Assembly: GCA_001931535.1 (NCBI GenBank)
Contig: CP016211.1
Location: 13,190,377-13,254,376, forward strand
Length of the DNA: 64,000 nucleotides
Origin: Minicystis rosea
GTDB lineage: Bacteria; Myxococcota_A; Polyangia; Polyangiales; Polyangiaceae
Reading direction: 5' to 3'
Below the pieces are notes generated by a model, which saw nothing but the letters and a program-made list of their open reading frames with translations, had not been told where the DNA came from and did not search any database. How positions within the stretch are numbered: the stretch's first letter is position 1; every line of letters starts with the position of its first letter. The translations under genes were made by a program, and so were the position numbers. Positions 27,000-36,964 of this stretch are shown here, in pieces.

Positions 27000-28040
27000 T
27001 CAGGGATGCGGGTAGTCTGCGCCCGTCCGCGGGTAGACTTCGCGATACTTTGCGGTCGGCATCTGGGTCGGGACGAAGATACCGAAAACGCCGGTCACGG
27101 AGGTGAAAGTCGTCTGTGTCATGGTCAGCCCAGTAAATGCACCGCCCGACAGGAAGAACGGACTCAGGCTCACGACGTTTTCTGCACCGGCATCGACGAA
27201 CTGATTCTTGACGTACAGCCCGAAGGTCTCGCTCGGCAACTGCGGAGTTCCGGTAACCTTGGGCACCGTCACAAGGAGCGGTCCCACCTGATCGTAGGTC
27301 GCGAACATCAGTTGGCTGAGCTGCTGCACAAGGACCGGCTGCGCATCGCCGGTACCTACCGGCTTGGCGCACCCCTTCAACTGCAGGTTCACCTGGAGCA
27401 GCAGTTCATCCTGCCCCATCAGATTGTAACGCCAGGCATAGGCATCCACATCGACGCGTTGACCGACGTGAATTCCGGTGAAGTGGTCTGCGGCGTTGCC
27501 GGAGACGAAAATCTTGATCGCTTGCTGTGACCCAGCGGCGATATCGGCGTACGCCAGATCTTGCTGCACGTAGATCTGACAGGCGACTCCGGGCTCGCAC
27601 CCGCCCTTCGATACGGCGGTGACGTACACGCCTGGCACCCACACCTGCGTAGGCTGAGTGGGGTTGTCCGCATAGATCGCGTGGATGGTCTTCTGCACCG
27701 CGCCGAGCTCTGGTGCGTCGCAAGTAGGCCAGCCCCCGCCCGAGCCGCCCGTGCCCCCGGAGCTCGCGGTCGTCCCCCCGCCGGAACCGCCCGTGCTCCC
27801 GGAGCTGCTCGACGCGCTCCCTGAGCCGCTCGACGAGGTTGTGCTTGAGGTCGTGGTTCCAGCGCCCCCCGAGTTGCCCGAGCTAGACGACGCCGAGGCG
27901 GCGCCGCCGGAGCCGGTCGTGGTGAGGCTGGACTGCGAGTCGCCGGAACAGCCCACAGCGATGCCGCCCGAGATCGATGCGCCAGCCAGGACGAGAACCA
28001 CAGTAGGGCGGCGCAGGTGCCCAACAAGCGAACGACGCAT
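27000..28040 (-). CDS. Putative lipoprotein with Ser/Gly linker
   Basis: A 346-residue exported lipoprotein. Signal peptide with lipobox 'GIAVGC' (Cys ~31), then a long Ser/Thr/Gly linker (~35-105). The mature domain (~110-345) is beta-rich; 'HVGQRVDVDAYAWRYNLMGQDELLLQVN' (seen as GQRVDVDAYAWRYN and DELLLQVN) suggests an OB-fold-like nucleic-acid-type barrel seen in several myxobacterial lipoproteins. No catalytic motif. ATG at 28040. It converges with the beta-propeller lipoprotein gene. Confidence 0.8.
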   Translation of the reverse strand: MRRSLVGHLRRPTVVLVLAGASISGGIAVGCSGDSQSSLTTTGSGGAASASSSSGNSGGAGTTTSSTTSSSGSGSASSSSGSTGGSGGGTTASSGGTGGSGGGWPTCDAPELGAVQKTIHAIYADNPTQPTQVWVPGVYVTAVSKGGCEPGVACQIYVQQDLAYADIAAGSQQAIKIFVSGNAADHFTGIHVGQRVDVDAYAWRYNLMGQDELLLQVNLQLKGCAKPVGTGDAQPVLVQQLSQLMFATYDQVGPLLVTVPKVTGTPQLPSETFGLYVKNQFVDAGAENVVSLSPFFLSGGAFTGLTMTQTTFTSVTGVFGIFVPTQMPTAKYREVYPRTGADYPHP

Positions 28041-28654
28041 TGCACCACGTTACCCGGAGATGACCCGCGGCGACAATGCCGAGCAAAGGCTCCATCGCCT
28101 GGTATCGATGCGCGCGAGCTTGCGTTCGTAGATGCCCCGATCCTGGCGCTCTGCTCGAGTCATGTGCCTCTCGCCCCCGGCGAGCTTCATGGTCGCGTCG
28201 AGCAATGCTACGCATCTCACCTGCGATCACCGCCACGCGGCGCGGGAAGAAAACGACGCCTACCCGTCGAATTTGTGAGCCCGCTCGATTCGGACTGCGA
28301 ACTGGATGGGAAGGAGCGACGCGGCTCGCTCCTGGGCGAGTGCACGTCGGCTCGTTGCTCTCGCACCGCTGCGCCCAGACGACCTATGCGCCCCATCTCC
28401 CGCTCCCGGCCCCTCAAGCTGCACCGCTCGTCGCAGACCGCTCAGCGTCTCTGCCGAAGTTTGTGGCGTGCCTCACAAGCATGCCGAAGAGCAGAAGCGT
28501 GCGGTGCCCAAGCTCGTGCCGACCATGACGCGCGTGCTCGCGCGGGGATGAGCAGCGCGTTGCCCCTCGTTCTCGCGTCTCATACCGTTGGCGCCGCCAT
28601 GGAAGGCGCACCGCCACACTCGTTCCAGCTTTCCCTGACGTCGCCCTACTGCCG
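28041..28654. other. Long intergenic region before the first vgrG
   Basis: 614 bp without a convincing gene. It contains copy B of the shared motif (28266-28303). A short plus frame ends at 28551 with 'GVPHKHAEEQKRAVPKLVPT', which looks protein-like, so the region may hold the tail of a decayed gene. No ribosome site supports any start here. The vgrG promoter should lie near the end, but no clear site is seen. Confidence 0.45.
28266..28303. promoter_or_regulatory. Shared intergenic motif, copy B
   Basis: GTCGAATTTGTGAGCCC (28266-28282), 12 variable bases, then CTGCGAACT (28295-28303): same blocks and same spacing as at 18591-18628. It lies ~350 bp before vgrG. The flanks differ, so the motif itself appears conserved. 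Confidence 0.5.
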
Positions 28655-31600
28655 ATGACGACCAGCTCTCTCCCTCCGTACCAGCTCGCGATCGACGGCT
28701 TCCCTCGGGGGCATTTCCGCGTCCATTCGCTCACAGGCAAGGAGACCATCTCCGAGGCGTACTCGTTCGAGATCGTCGTCACCTGTGAGCCGGGCGGCGA
28801 CGAGGTGGAACGTACCGCGCTGGGACAGCGCGCGGTGCTCCTCTTCAGCGTAGGCGAGGCGCAGCGCGCCTTCTACGGCGTCATCGCGTCCGTGCGACTC
28901 ACGCAGGTGCATGCGGTCGATCGCACGGTGAAGTACCACGTCCGCCTCGTCCCGCGGCTGTGGCTCCTGAAGCGCAAGAAGCGCACGCGCATCTTCCAAA
29001 ACATGCGTGTCACCGACATCGTCTCTGCCGTGCTGGCCGAGGCCGGCATCGCCACACGCTGGCAGCTCACCCGCGCCTATCCCATGCGCGAGTACTGCAC
29101 CCAGTACGAGGAGACCGACTATCGCTTCGTGAAGCGTCTCCTCGCTGAGGCCGGCATCTACTTCTACTTCCCGGAAGGCCCGCCCGTCGATGACGCCGCC
29201 CTCACCGCCGATGCTGCGATTGGCGCAGTCGCTGCAGCAGGGAGCACCGTGCTTGACGCGATGGACGCCTCCGCCGTGGGCTCCATCGTCGGCCAAGTGG
29301 CCTCCATTGCCGAGACGCTCATTCCAGGCGACACCGTGATCTGCGCCGACGACGCGAGCTGCTATCCGCCCATGAACGGCGACGATGCCGCCGCGCTCGC
29401 CGCATCGACCGCCGCCGCGCTGGCGCCCGCGGTGGGGGATCTGTTCGGCGCGGGCGACGGGATCGCGGGCGCCGCCATCGGCACCGCATCCGCGGTGGCC
29501 GGCACCGTCATCGCCGCCGTGACGGAAGGGAGCCGCGATGTCCCCGTGCTGCACTTTCTGACCAACGAGGACGCTCGTGTCTCGGTCCTGGACAAGGTCA
29601 CTCGGTTCTCGCTGCGCAACACCGTGCGCTCCACCGGCGCTGTCTTCCGCGATTACGATCCCGACCGCCCGATGGTTCGGCTGCAGAGCTCGGCCGTGTC
29701 CACCCAGCCGTTCCCGCCGTCACCGTTCGAGCAGGCTGCGGCGGCGCTCGCGGCAGCCGAGAACGTCGCCTCCGTCGCGCAAAGCCTCGTGCCCCTTCCG
29801 AGTGCCGCGAGCGGGGCCATCGCCGCCTTCGAATCGGTGGCCGAGACCGCGGACGCCGCAGTGAACGCCGTTGCCGGCGCGCTCGGGCAGAAGGTGCCGC
29901 ACGAAGTCTACGAGCACCACAGCCCGTTCCTCTTCCCCAAGTGGGGCTTCGCGAACGAGGAGGCGCCGCGCATCCTGCGCCAGAAGCGTCGGCGCGCCTC
30001 GGTTGCGACCGGCGAGGGCGGCTGCTCGGATCTCTCGCCGGGGCACCGTTTCGCGCTCCACGACCACCCAGCGCCGCAGCTCGACAGCACCTATGTTGTG
30101 GTCAGCGTGGAGCATCACGGGGAGACGCGCCCCGAGAGCGGCGGCATCTGGCGGGTGTATCGGAACACCTTCGAGTGCGCGCCCGCGGAGATGCCCTATC
30201 CGCCGCCGCGACCGAAGCGGAAGAGCGTGCAGGTGTCGCTCACGGCAACGGTGGTGGGCCCGCCGGGCGAGGAGATCCACGTCGACGAGAAGGGCCAGAT
30301 CAAGGTCCAGTTTCATTGGGACCGCGAGGGCAAGTACGACGACAAGAGCTCATGCTGGATCCGGGTGATGCAGCCATGGGCCGGTGCCTCGTGGGGTCAC
30401 CAATTCATTCCTCGCGTCGGCATGGAGGTCGTCGTGGTGTTCGAGGGCGGTGACCCGGACAAGCCGATGGTGCTGGGGGCGCTCTACAACGGGTCGCATC
30501 CGCCGGCTTTCAAACTGCCCGAGAAGAAGACGAGGAGCGGGATCCGGACGTCGAGCTACCCAGGCGGGCACGGGCACAACGAGCTCTCGTTCGAGGACCT
30601 GGCCGGGCAGGAGCTTGTCTATGTCCATGCCCAACGCGACCTCGAGGAGCACGTCGTGCGCAGTCGCTCTGTCCACGTCGGCGGCAGCGAGAGCACCAAC
30701 GTCCACGGGGTGGCGAGCGCACGCGTCGCCGGTGACCGCCTCGTCGAGGTCGGCGGCGGGCGCAAGGTCACCGTCGAGCATGAGGATCAACTCGACGTCA
30801 AAGGCCGCATGGAACGCCACGTCGGGGGAGCGCTCCGAGCAACCGTCGCGCACGAGACAGAGGTGAAGCTCTCCGGCGGACTCTCCATGTCGATCGGTGG
30901 TACACACGCCGTGCACGTTGGTGGCGAGCACGCCGCACAAAGTGACTATTTCGTCGAGGGCTCCCATTCGCTCGGGGCCAAGGAGCGGATCATCGTCCGC
31001 GCCGAGCAGGGCATCACCTTGGCCTGCGGCAAGGCAACCATCGAGCTGCTCCCCGACAAGCTCGTGCTCAAGGCGCCGGCAATCGAACTCTTGGCCGAAG
31101 AGACGCTCGAGTGCGCCAGCAACAAGGGTCCCAGCATGAGCCTCGGAGACAAGGCGGAGATCCTCACGAAGAAGTTCGCGCTCTTCACCGAAAACGCAGC
31201 GCTGGAGCTCGATACGGAAGTCAAGACCAAGGGGAACGCGATCAAGCTCGGCTATGACCCGAGCAAGCCCTCCAAGGTCGACAAAGATCAAAAGAGCGAG
31301 ACGAAGCCGTTCAAGGTCAAGCTGTCCAACTACTTCCTAACGCCATACAAGAACAAGAAGTTCCACGTGCTCGTGGAAGGGCAGCGCATCGAGGGCGAGA
31401 CGGACGGCGATGGCTTCGTGAGCTGCGACGTCCCCGCGAGCGCGCGCGCCTTGCAGATTAGGCTCTGGCTCTCCGACTACCCCCAGGGGCCGCGGCGTGA
31501 GTACACCGTTGATCTCGAGGATTTGAAGCCGGCGACGTCGGTCGCGGGGGCGAAGGAGCGGCTCAAGAACCTCGGATACTACAGAGGGAGGATCGATGAG

Positions 31601-31732
31601 GTGCAGGATGACGAGTTTGCGGCAGCGCTCGGTGAGTTCCAAGACGACCACAAGGACACGCACGGACTCGAGGTGACGAGCGACGCCGACCAGTCGACGC
31701 TCGCGGCCCTTGCCGACGTGCACGGGAGTTAG
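28655..31732 (+). CDS. vgrG: T6SS spike protein VgrG with C-terminal TTR-like and peptidoglycan-binding domains
   Basis: A 1025-residue type VI secretion tip protein. gp27-like N-terminal part (~1-350) and gp5-like OB fold (~540-612; 'KGQIKVQFHWDREG', 'WIRVMQPWAG', 'RVGMEVVVVFEGGDPDKP'), then a DUF2345-type beta-helix needle (~640-870). Two Ala-rich inserts interrupt the gp27 part (~178-292 and ~356-412). The C-terminus adds a transthyretin-like domain (~885-955, 'EGETDGDGFVSCDVP') and a peptidoglycan-binding domain (~965-1022), the same pair found in the LysM proteins at 41206, 44344 and 51470. The next gene, 2 bp downstream, is a predicted wall hydrolase that probably rides on this tail. 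Residues ~1-600 are nearly identical to the VgrG at 38339. Confidence 0.95.
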   Translation: MTTSSLPPYQLAIDGFPRGHFRVHSLTGKETISEAYSFEIVVTCEPGGDEVERTALGQRAVLLFSVGEAQRAFYGVIASVRLTQVHAVDRTVKYHVRLVPRLWLLKRKKRTRIFQNMRVTDIVSAVLAEAGIATRWQLTRAYPMREYCTQYEETDYRFVKRLLAEAGIYFYFPEGPPVDDAALTADAAIGAVAAAGSTVLDAMDASAVGSIVGQVASIAETLIPGDTVICADDASCYPPMNGDDAAALAASTAAALAPAVGDLFGAGDGIAGAAIGTASAVAGTVIAAVTEGSRDVPVLHFLTNEDARVSVLDKVTRFSLRNTVRSTGAVFRDYDPDRPMVRLQSSAVSTQPFPPSPFEQAAAALAAAENVASVAQSLVPLPSAASGAIAAFESVAETADAAVNAVAGALGQKVPHEVYEHHSPFLFPKWGFANEEAPRILRQKRRRASVATGEGGCSDLSPGHRFALHDHPAPQLDSTYVVVSVEHHGETRPESGGIWRVYRNTFECAPAEMPYPPPRPKRKSVQVSLTATVVGPPGEEIHVDEKGQIKVQFHWDREGKYDDKSSCWIRVMQPWAGASWGHQFIPRVGMEVVVVFEGGDPDKPMVLGALYNGSHPPAFKLPEKKTRSGIRTSSYPGGHGHNELSFEDLAGQELVYVHAQRDLEEHVVRSRSVHVGGSESTNVHGVASARVAGDRLVEVGGGRKVTVEHEDQLDVKGRMERHVGGALRATVAHETEVKLSGGLSMSIGGTHAVHVGGEHAAQSDYFVEGSHSLGAKERIIVRAEQGITLACGKATIELLPDKLVLKAPAIELLAEETLECASNKGPSMSLGDKAEILTKKFALFTENAALELDTEVKTKGNAIKLGYDPSKPSKVDKDQKSETKPFKVKLSNYFLTPYKNKKFHVLVEGQRIEGETDGDGFVSCDVPASARALQIRLWLSDYPQGPRREYTVDLEDLKPATSVAGAKERLKNLGYYRGRIDEVQDDEFAAALGEFQDDHKDTHGLEVTSDADQSTLAALADVHGS

Positions 31733-31734
31733 CC

Positions 31735-33449
31735 GTGGATAGGGTTCCGAAGAAACTGCTCAAGATTCCGCCCGGCGGTACGGGGCAGGCGTCCGACGGT
31801 GACTGGGAAGCGCCGCGCCTCGGGAAAGCGCTCCTCGAAGCAAAGGCGGGCCAGGGAGCTTACCAGACCAAGCTCGAGGCGGCGATCAGCACCAATGCCC
31901 GGCAGAAGATCGGCCTCAGAGATTCTGATCGGTCTAAGTTCGAGAGCGAGCTCAAGGCCCTTTTCGGCCACATCGGCGAGCGGCTCGCCGGTTCCCTCGA
32001 CGAAGTGTGGATGTCGAGCGCGGGCTACAACTCGCCAGAGCTCGCGGACCTCGTATCCAAGGCTCGCAAGCAGCAGAAGGCTCCCTCCGAAGTCATGGAC
32101 AAGAGCGATGTTGACATGGCCGAACTTGCCCTCTTCTACGACTCGCCCGAGGAGAGGTGGGCGCGAGCGTTCTGCGAGATGGTCGTGTTCTCCATGTACC
32201 ACACCCCCGGACAGGTCTACGGCTTCCCCGGGGACGACACGACGCTGTTCCTCCAGTTCCCCCAGGTGCATGTGATCGCGTACGCATGCCAGACGCTTTC
32301 CACATACGGAATCATGTCTCGCGGTGTTGGTATCGAAGTCGACTTCAAGAGCTCATTGGGCTCTGGCTGCGGATGCACGTGTGGCACCGTCAACTACAAG
32401 GCGTTTGATAAACGCCTGACGAAGCCGATGAAGAAGCCGTCCACGAAGACAGAGAAGGACGTGCCGTCGGGCACGCCCCCGAAAAAGTCAAACAGGAGCT
32501 CGCCAAGCTTCAACAACAGGAGCTCAAACAGTTCGGGGACAAGGGCGAGAACCTCGGTGCTCCTACGTGGGCAACCACTGAGGAGCTGGCGAAAGCGAAG
32601 ATCACGCCGGGCAGCGTTATCGTGTTCAACGCGGGGGGTATCGATTATAACGGGCAGGACATCAGGGTGGGCGAAGCTGGGATCGCAGCGGCGCACATCG
32701 CGTCCGTAGTCCGGACCTTGGGATCGAAGATCCAGTTCATCGACACAGGCGTCATCGTCGGAAACGCCGAAGGTTACGCCGGTGAGGGTGGCACGGCGGA
32801 CCATGCCTGGCGCACGGGAGCGATCTCCAGCGCAAGGAGCGCGGTTGGTGTCGGTGTGCTCCGCGATTGCTCGGGAACGCTGTCGGAGTACGCGAAGAAG
32901 ACCGCCGCTGCGAAACCGCTGGGGCTCACGCGCCTGGTCATCGCCACGAGCGACAAAAAGCGGGTACTCTTCGTCAGCAAGCTGCTGCACATGCGCTGGC
33001 CGATATCCAAGCTCATCTGGTCTCTCCGCGGGCTCCCAACCGATGGATTGACGGTCGCATGGCTCGTGTACGTCACGCGCGCCAAGGAATGGACGAAGGC
33101 TGTGATCAAAGCCCTCACGGGCGCCCCCGCCGCACCAGCGACACTTCTAACAGGAAACGGGGAGCTGAAGCTGGCCAACGCCATCATTGCAACCGATAAC
33201 AGCCCCGTCGACGTGTATCGATCACATCTGCTGACGCCTGGGGATTGGCGCCACAACCTCAACCAGGGCAGCAGATCGACGCCCGGCGACGTAGCGAAGT
33301 GGACCATCGATGCGGCCACGCCGCAGGACGTGCTCGAATGGTGCGTCAAGCCAGGTAACTTTGGTCAACGGCTCATTCGCCAGGTTACGGACAGCGACAA
33401 GGGGACGAGCGACGACGCCGCGACCGGCGATGCGCTTGTGGACCCTTGA
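31735..33449 (+). CDS. Putative T6SS effector, NlpC/P60-CHAP-like cysteine hydrolase (frameshifted)
   Basis: A reconstructed ~571-residue protein read in two frames. The first frame runs from the GTG at 31735 (GGAG 7 nt upstream, 2 bp after vgrG). The second continues from ~32480 as 'EKVKQELAKLQQQELKQFG' to 33449. One missing base at CCCCCGAAAAAG (32476-32486) explains the switch. Candidate catalytic elements: Cys ~185 in 'IAYACQTLSTYG', then 'ITPGSVIVFNAG' and His in 'AAAHIASVVR', in the order and spacing style of NlpC/P60 and CHAP hydrolases. Likely cleaves peptidoglycan after delivery by the preceding VgrG. The following lipoprotein gene is the candidate immunity. The family call is tentative. 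Confidence 0.6.
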
Positions 33450-33450
33450 G

Positions 33451-34919
33451 ATGGGCATGGCACTTTCGATGAGGGTCGTGCAAACAGTCCTGCCAATGCT
33501 GGCGCTGGTCGCGTGCGCGAGGCATCCAGCGCCGCCGCACGAGAGGACCGTTTCCCTCTCGCCCAGTTCCTTCACCGCCGCCCCGCCACGCAATCAGACA
33601 TCGTCGGACCTGCCCGCACTCAAGACTGCCGAGCAGCTCGTCGAAATCCAGATGCTCCTCGACGATGCCGATGCGGCTTTCTTCGGGGCGATATGCAGGG
33701 CGCCCGGGCGCGCTTCGAGGAAGGATGGCAGCGTCTACACCCGAACCCGCTCGCTCTGGTCATGGCAGCGCACGCTGCTGCGGCAACGGGGGACGATTCC
33801 AGCGCTTCCGCACTCCTCGACCGCGCTCGGGACGACGCCCGTCACGCCAGCGTTCAGTCAAGGTGCGAAGCGCCCACGACGAACTCGCCAGCCTTGGTCG
33901 ACCGGCTCGGCGCTGCATGGGCCAGTGACAGGCGGTGGTTGAGGATTGATGCGAGGGGGCACCGGCTCCTCTACGCATTCTGCGGAGCTCCAACCCTTAA
34001 TCCGGCGGCCAAACCCGGCGCACCAGTGAGCTGGGCACCGCCGTTCCTCATTGCAGAGTGGGATCACCCGCCTGCTTCTCCGCAGGCGCCGAGCCCAATC
34101 GGCGAGCACATCAATCTACACGATGTGATGCACGACAGGTCCTTCGGGGTCGTGCGGCATCGTGTCATGCACGACGACTACAATGAGGGATACCACGGCG
34201 CGATCGCCTTCTCGCGGGATCGGTCGCGGATGGCATCGGGTGGCAACGGAGCCGACAAGGAGGTGCGGATCTGGCGCACGGCGGACCGAAGCCTCATCCA
34301 GTCGATCAACTACGGCGATGCCATTCGCGAGGCTCATCTCCTGCGTTTCTCGCCCGACGCGACGTTGGTCGCAGGAGCCGACTGCAATGGCATCGTCGTC
34401 TGGGAGGTCGCCTCCGGCCGTAAGCTCGCGGTGATTCGCCCGCCGCACATGCAATGCGTTTACGGAGGAGGCGTCGGCAACCCCGTCGAAGACGTGGTCT
34501 TTTCTGAGGACGGCAGCACGCTCGCCGCCAGTTACATCGTCATCGGTCCGCCAGCGGATCCCGTCCCGAAGGATCAAGGAGGAGCCTTTCTGGCCCTCCA
34601 TCGGTCCCGTGACGGAAAGCTCCTCCGACGGTGGAGATCCGATGGGTCTCCGTCGCAGAACCTCGAGGCATTCACACCGGATCAGAGCATGCTCGCGGGA
34701 CTGAACTGGCGTTTCGACCTAAAGGCGGGGAAGAAGCTGGAGATTGAGCACGGGGTCGAAGGTGGCCGACCCGCGGCGACACGGTGGCTCGTGCACGGCA
34801 GCGAAGAGGTCGTGGAGGTCGGGCCAGGGGACCGAGTGCAAGCCTTCGCACTGCGAGGAGGGCCGCTCGAGCAGATCGGTCCCTACTTCCTTCCCAGATC
34901 AACGGGAGCTGGGCGCTGA
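33451..34919 (+). CDS. Lipoprotein with WD40-like repeats, candidate immunity protein (frameshifted)
   Basis: A reconstructed ~489-residue lipoprotein. It starts at ATG 33451, 1 bp after the effector stop, with a signal peptide and lipobox 'LALVAC'. The frame breaks at the GGGG run 33685-33688: inserting one G gives '...DDADAAFFGGDMQGARARF'. The continuing part has a TPR-like helix pair ('GARARFEEGWQRLHPNPLA') and then WD40-type blades ('AIAFSRDRSRMASGGNGADKEVRIWRT', seen as RDRSRMASG and KEVRIWR; 'LLRFSPDATLVAGADCNGIV'). Its outer-surface or periplasmic location and position after a wall-hydrolase gene suggest protection against that effector, though a WD40 immunity protein would be unusual. 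Confidence 0.6.
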
Positions 34920-34989
34920 GGCCAGCCCTGAAGTAAATGGTTGTGCACGAATACGACAGGACTCTGCTGACGGAACGAGGACGCTGCGC

Positions 34990-35952
34990 ATGACGACGCC
35001 GAGCTTGGAGACATACGCCCGCATTCTCGCTCGCCTTGCCTGCAGGCGAGGTGCACGGCCCGAAGAGATCCTGTCGGAGTTTGGCATCGATGCTGACGAC
35101 TTCCACCGTGCCGAACCGGCGCTTCGCGCGGAGCTCAGCGGTGCCTGGCCAAACCGCAAGGGCATCACGGCGATGAAGTTCGCAACCGCGCTGGGCAATG
35201 AGCTCGAGCGGCTGGGCGCGCTCTCGGCCGACTCCGGTCAGCCGGCCGCTCTCGCTGGTGATCCGTGCCTCCCGCTGCCGTCCATCGATGAGCTGCGGTC
35301 ACGCGAGCCTGAGGTGCCCAGCTTCCTCCAGGCGGCACGTTCCCCGGCTTCTATCCCGCCCCTGATGCCCATCGTCGCGTCACCAGAGCCGCCCGCGCCT
35401 CCGCTCGTCATTCACGCACCCATTCCAGCAGAGTCGGCCCCGGAGTCCAGCCTCGCTGGGACCGCCAACATGGATCTCCACGCGCTCGTGGCAGCAACCA
35501 AGCGCGGCGAGAGCGCACTCCCGTTCAACCCTTCCGAGGCGCCACCGCCCAGTGCCGCCGCAGAGCCCCCCGTCCGGCCGACTGTGGAGCTCCCCTCCCG
35601 ACCGCGCCTCAGCGGAACGATCGACGCCGACCTGAGCGCGATCGTCACTTCCGTCAAGCGAGGCGCGCTCCCGTTCGGTGCGTCCCAAGAATCGACCCCT
35701 CCCAGCGTCGCAGCGTCCGGTTCGGATGTCGACTTCGCGCAGTTCCCACTCGAGCTCTACGCGAGCGTGACCGGCGCGCTGGCTCGCGGCGAGGCCCGCG
35801 ATGCCGTGCTGGCGAGGCATGGTATGAGTCCGGACGCATACGATCGCATGGCCAAAACGTGGGCGCAGCGCTTTCAACGCGAGCCGCAAATGCTCGCAAA
35901 GTTCCAGGAGCTGGCCAGGAGCAACGCGGCGTTGCCACGCCGAACCGAATAG
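34990..35952 (+). CDS. T6SS-associated hypothetical protein with duplicated modules
   Basis: A 320-residue protein of unknown function. Residues ~7-75 and ~253-318 are diverged copies of one helical module (LETYARILARLACRRGARPE against LELYASVTGALARGEARDAV). Between them two shorter copies of 'GT...DL.A.V...KRG..LPF' (~158-180 and ~213-236) sit in Pro-rich linkers. Short 'LPF' motifs occur in proteins next to DUF2169/PAAR genes in T6SS clusters of related bacteria. It lies 29 bp before the PAAR-like tip gene and may be an adaptor or loading factor. ATG at 34990. Confidence 0.6.
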   Translation: MTTPSLETYARILARLACRRGARPEEILSEFGIDADDFHRAEPALRAELSGAWPNRKGITAMKFATALGNELERLGALSADSGQPAALAGDPCLPLPSIDELRSREPEVPSFLQAARSPASIPPLMPIVASPEPPAPPLVIHAPIPAESAPESSLAGTANMDLHALVAATKRGESALPFNPSEAPPPSAAAEPPVRPTVELPSRPRLSGTIDADLSAIVTSVKRGALPFGASQESTPPSVAASGSDVDFAQFPLELYASVTGALARGEARDAVLARHGMSPDAYDRMAKTWAQRFQREPQMLAKFQELARSNAALPRRTE

Positions 35953-35981
35953 GCCGCCGGTCCACGCATAGGAGAACTGCC

Positions 35982-36368
35982 ATGTCCAAGCTCGTCGTGA
36001 ACGGCGCCAAGTTGCGGTGTAGCGAAGGGCTTTCGCCTTCGACGCTCACGATATTGCCGGTCGGACCAACGAACGCAGACTCGCAAACTGCGGCTACCGT
36101 CATGGACTACAAGCCGATGGTGAACGTCGCGCCCTTCGGACTGTGCAAGACCCAAGCGAATCCCCAGGTCGCGGCTGCAACTGCTGCGGCGATGGGAGCG
36201 CTGACGCCGATGCCATGCATTCCTGTCATTGTCGCGCCCTGGTCTCCAGGCGCGAGCAAGGCGCTCCTCGACGACCAAGCCGCGCTCACCGACGACTCGA
36301 AATGCTCGTGCATGTGGAGTGGGAGTATCGAGATCACCGACCCGGGAAGCGAGATCGAGATCGAGTAG
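35982..36368 (+). CDS. PAAR-like T6SS tip protein (DUF4280)
   Basis: A 128-residue spike-tip protein. The DUF4280 signature is clear: 'VVNGAKLRCSEGLSPSTLTI', 'ATVMDYKPMVNVAPFGLC', 'MPCIPVIVAPWSPGASKALL', and the Cys-rich ending 'SKCSCMWSGSIEITDPG'. These proteins cap VgrG trimers like PAAR proteins, with Cys instead of His metal ligands. The ATG at 35982 has GGAG 8-9 nt upstream. It precedes the truncated vgrG at 36477 and could serve any VgrG of the cluster. Confidence 0.88.
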   Translation: MSKLVVNGAKLRCSEGLSPSTLTILPVGPTNADSQTAATVMDYKPMVNVAPFGLCKTQANPQVAAATAAAMGALTPMPCIPVIVAPWSPGASKALLDDQAALTDDSKCSCMWSGSIEITDPGSEIEIE

Positions 36369-36476
36369 CAGTAACGTGGCCAGGATCACCGGACGATCCG
36401 TTTCGATGTCCCTTGCAGATAGGCATCGTACGAATTTCTGATTTCGCCAACGAGTCGCCATCCACCGAGACCGACG

Positions 36477-36943
36477 ATGACCACCAGCTCTCTCCCTCCG
36501 TTTGAGTTCTCGATCGACGGCTTCCCCCGGCACACTTCCGCGTCCACTCGCTCACGGGCAAGGAGACCATCTCGGAGGCGTACTCGTTCGAGATCATCGT
36601 CACCTGCGAGCCCGGTGGTGACGAGGTGGAACGTACCGCGCTGGGGCAACGGGCGGTGCTCCTCTTCAACGTGGGCGAGGCGCAGCGCGCCTTCTACTGC
36701 GTCGTCGCGTCCGTGCGACGCACGCAGGTGCACGCGGTCGATCACACGGTGAAGTACCATGTTCGCCTCGTCCCGCGGCTGTGGCTCCTGAAGCGCAAGA
36801 AGCGCACGCGCATCTTTCAGAGCATCCGCGTGACCGACATCGTCCACGCCGTGCTTGCCGAGGCCGGAATCGCTACGCGCTGGCTGCTCACCCGCGCATA
36901 CCCCATGCGGTGGGTGCAGTGTTCCACGGATCGCCTATCATAG
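36477..36943 (+). pseudogene. Truncated vgrG 5' remnant
   Basis: The first ~430 bp match the 5' ends of the vgrG genes at 28655 and 38339. The copy has one missing base at the CCCCC run 36524-36528 (frame restored as 'GFPPAHFRVHSL'). Homology then stops abruptly at 'RAYPMR' (~36913), where intact copies continue 'EYCTQYEETDYRF'; a short unrelated tail reaches a stop at 36943. It therefore encodes at most the first ~145 residues of gp27 and cannot form a spike. The junction is followed 22 bp later by the Amidase_6 effector gene, as expected when recombination swaps effector cassettes behind conserved vgrG ends. Confidence 0.88.
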
Positions 36944-36964
36944 GGTACACAGGAGATTTGACGC

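Noticed and set aside
28306..28551. Short plus-strand frame ending with a protein-like C-terminus
   Set aside because: Only the last ~30 residues look real, with no start or ribosome site; mentioned as a possible relic only.
32476..32490. Programmed -1 frameshift in the effector gene at CCCCCGAAAAAG
   Set aside because: The heptamer does not fit X-XXY-YYZ in the zero frame, and similar one-base breaks occur in unrelated genes; a missing base is simpler.
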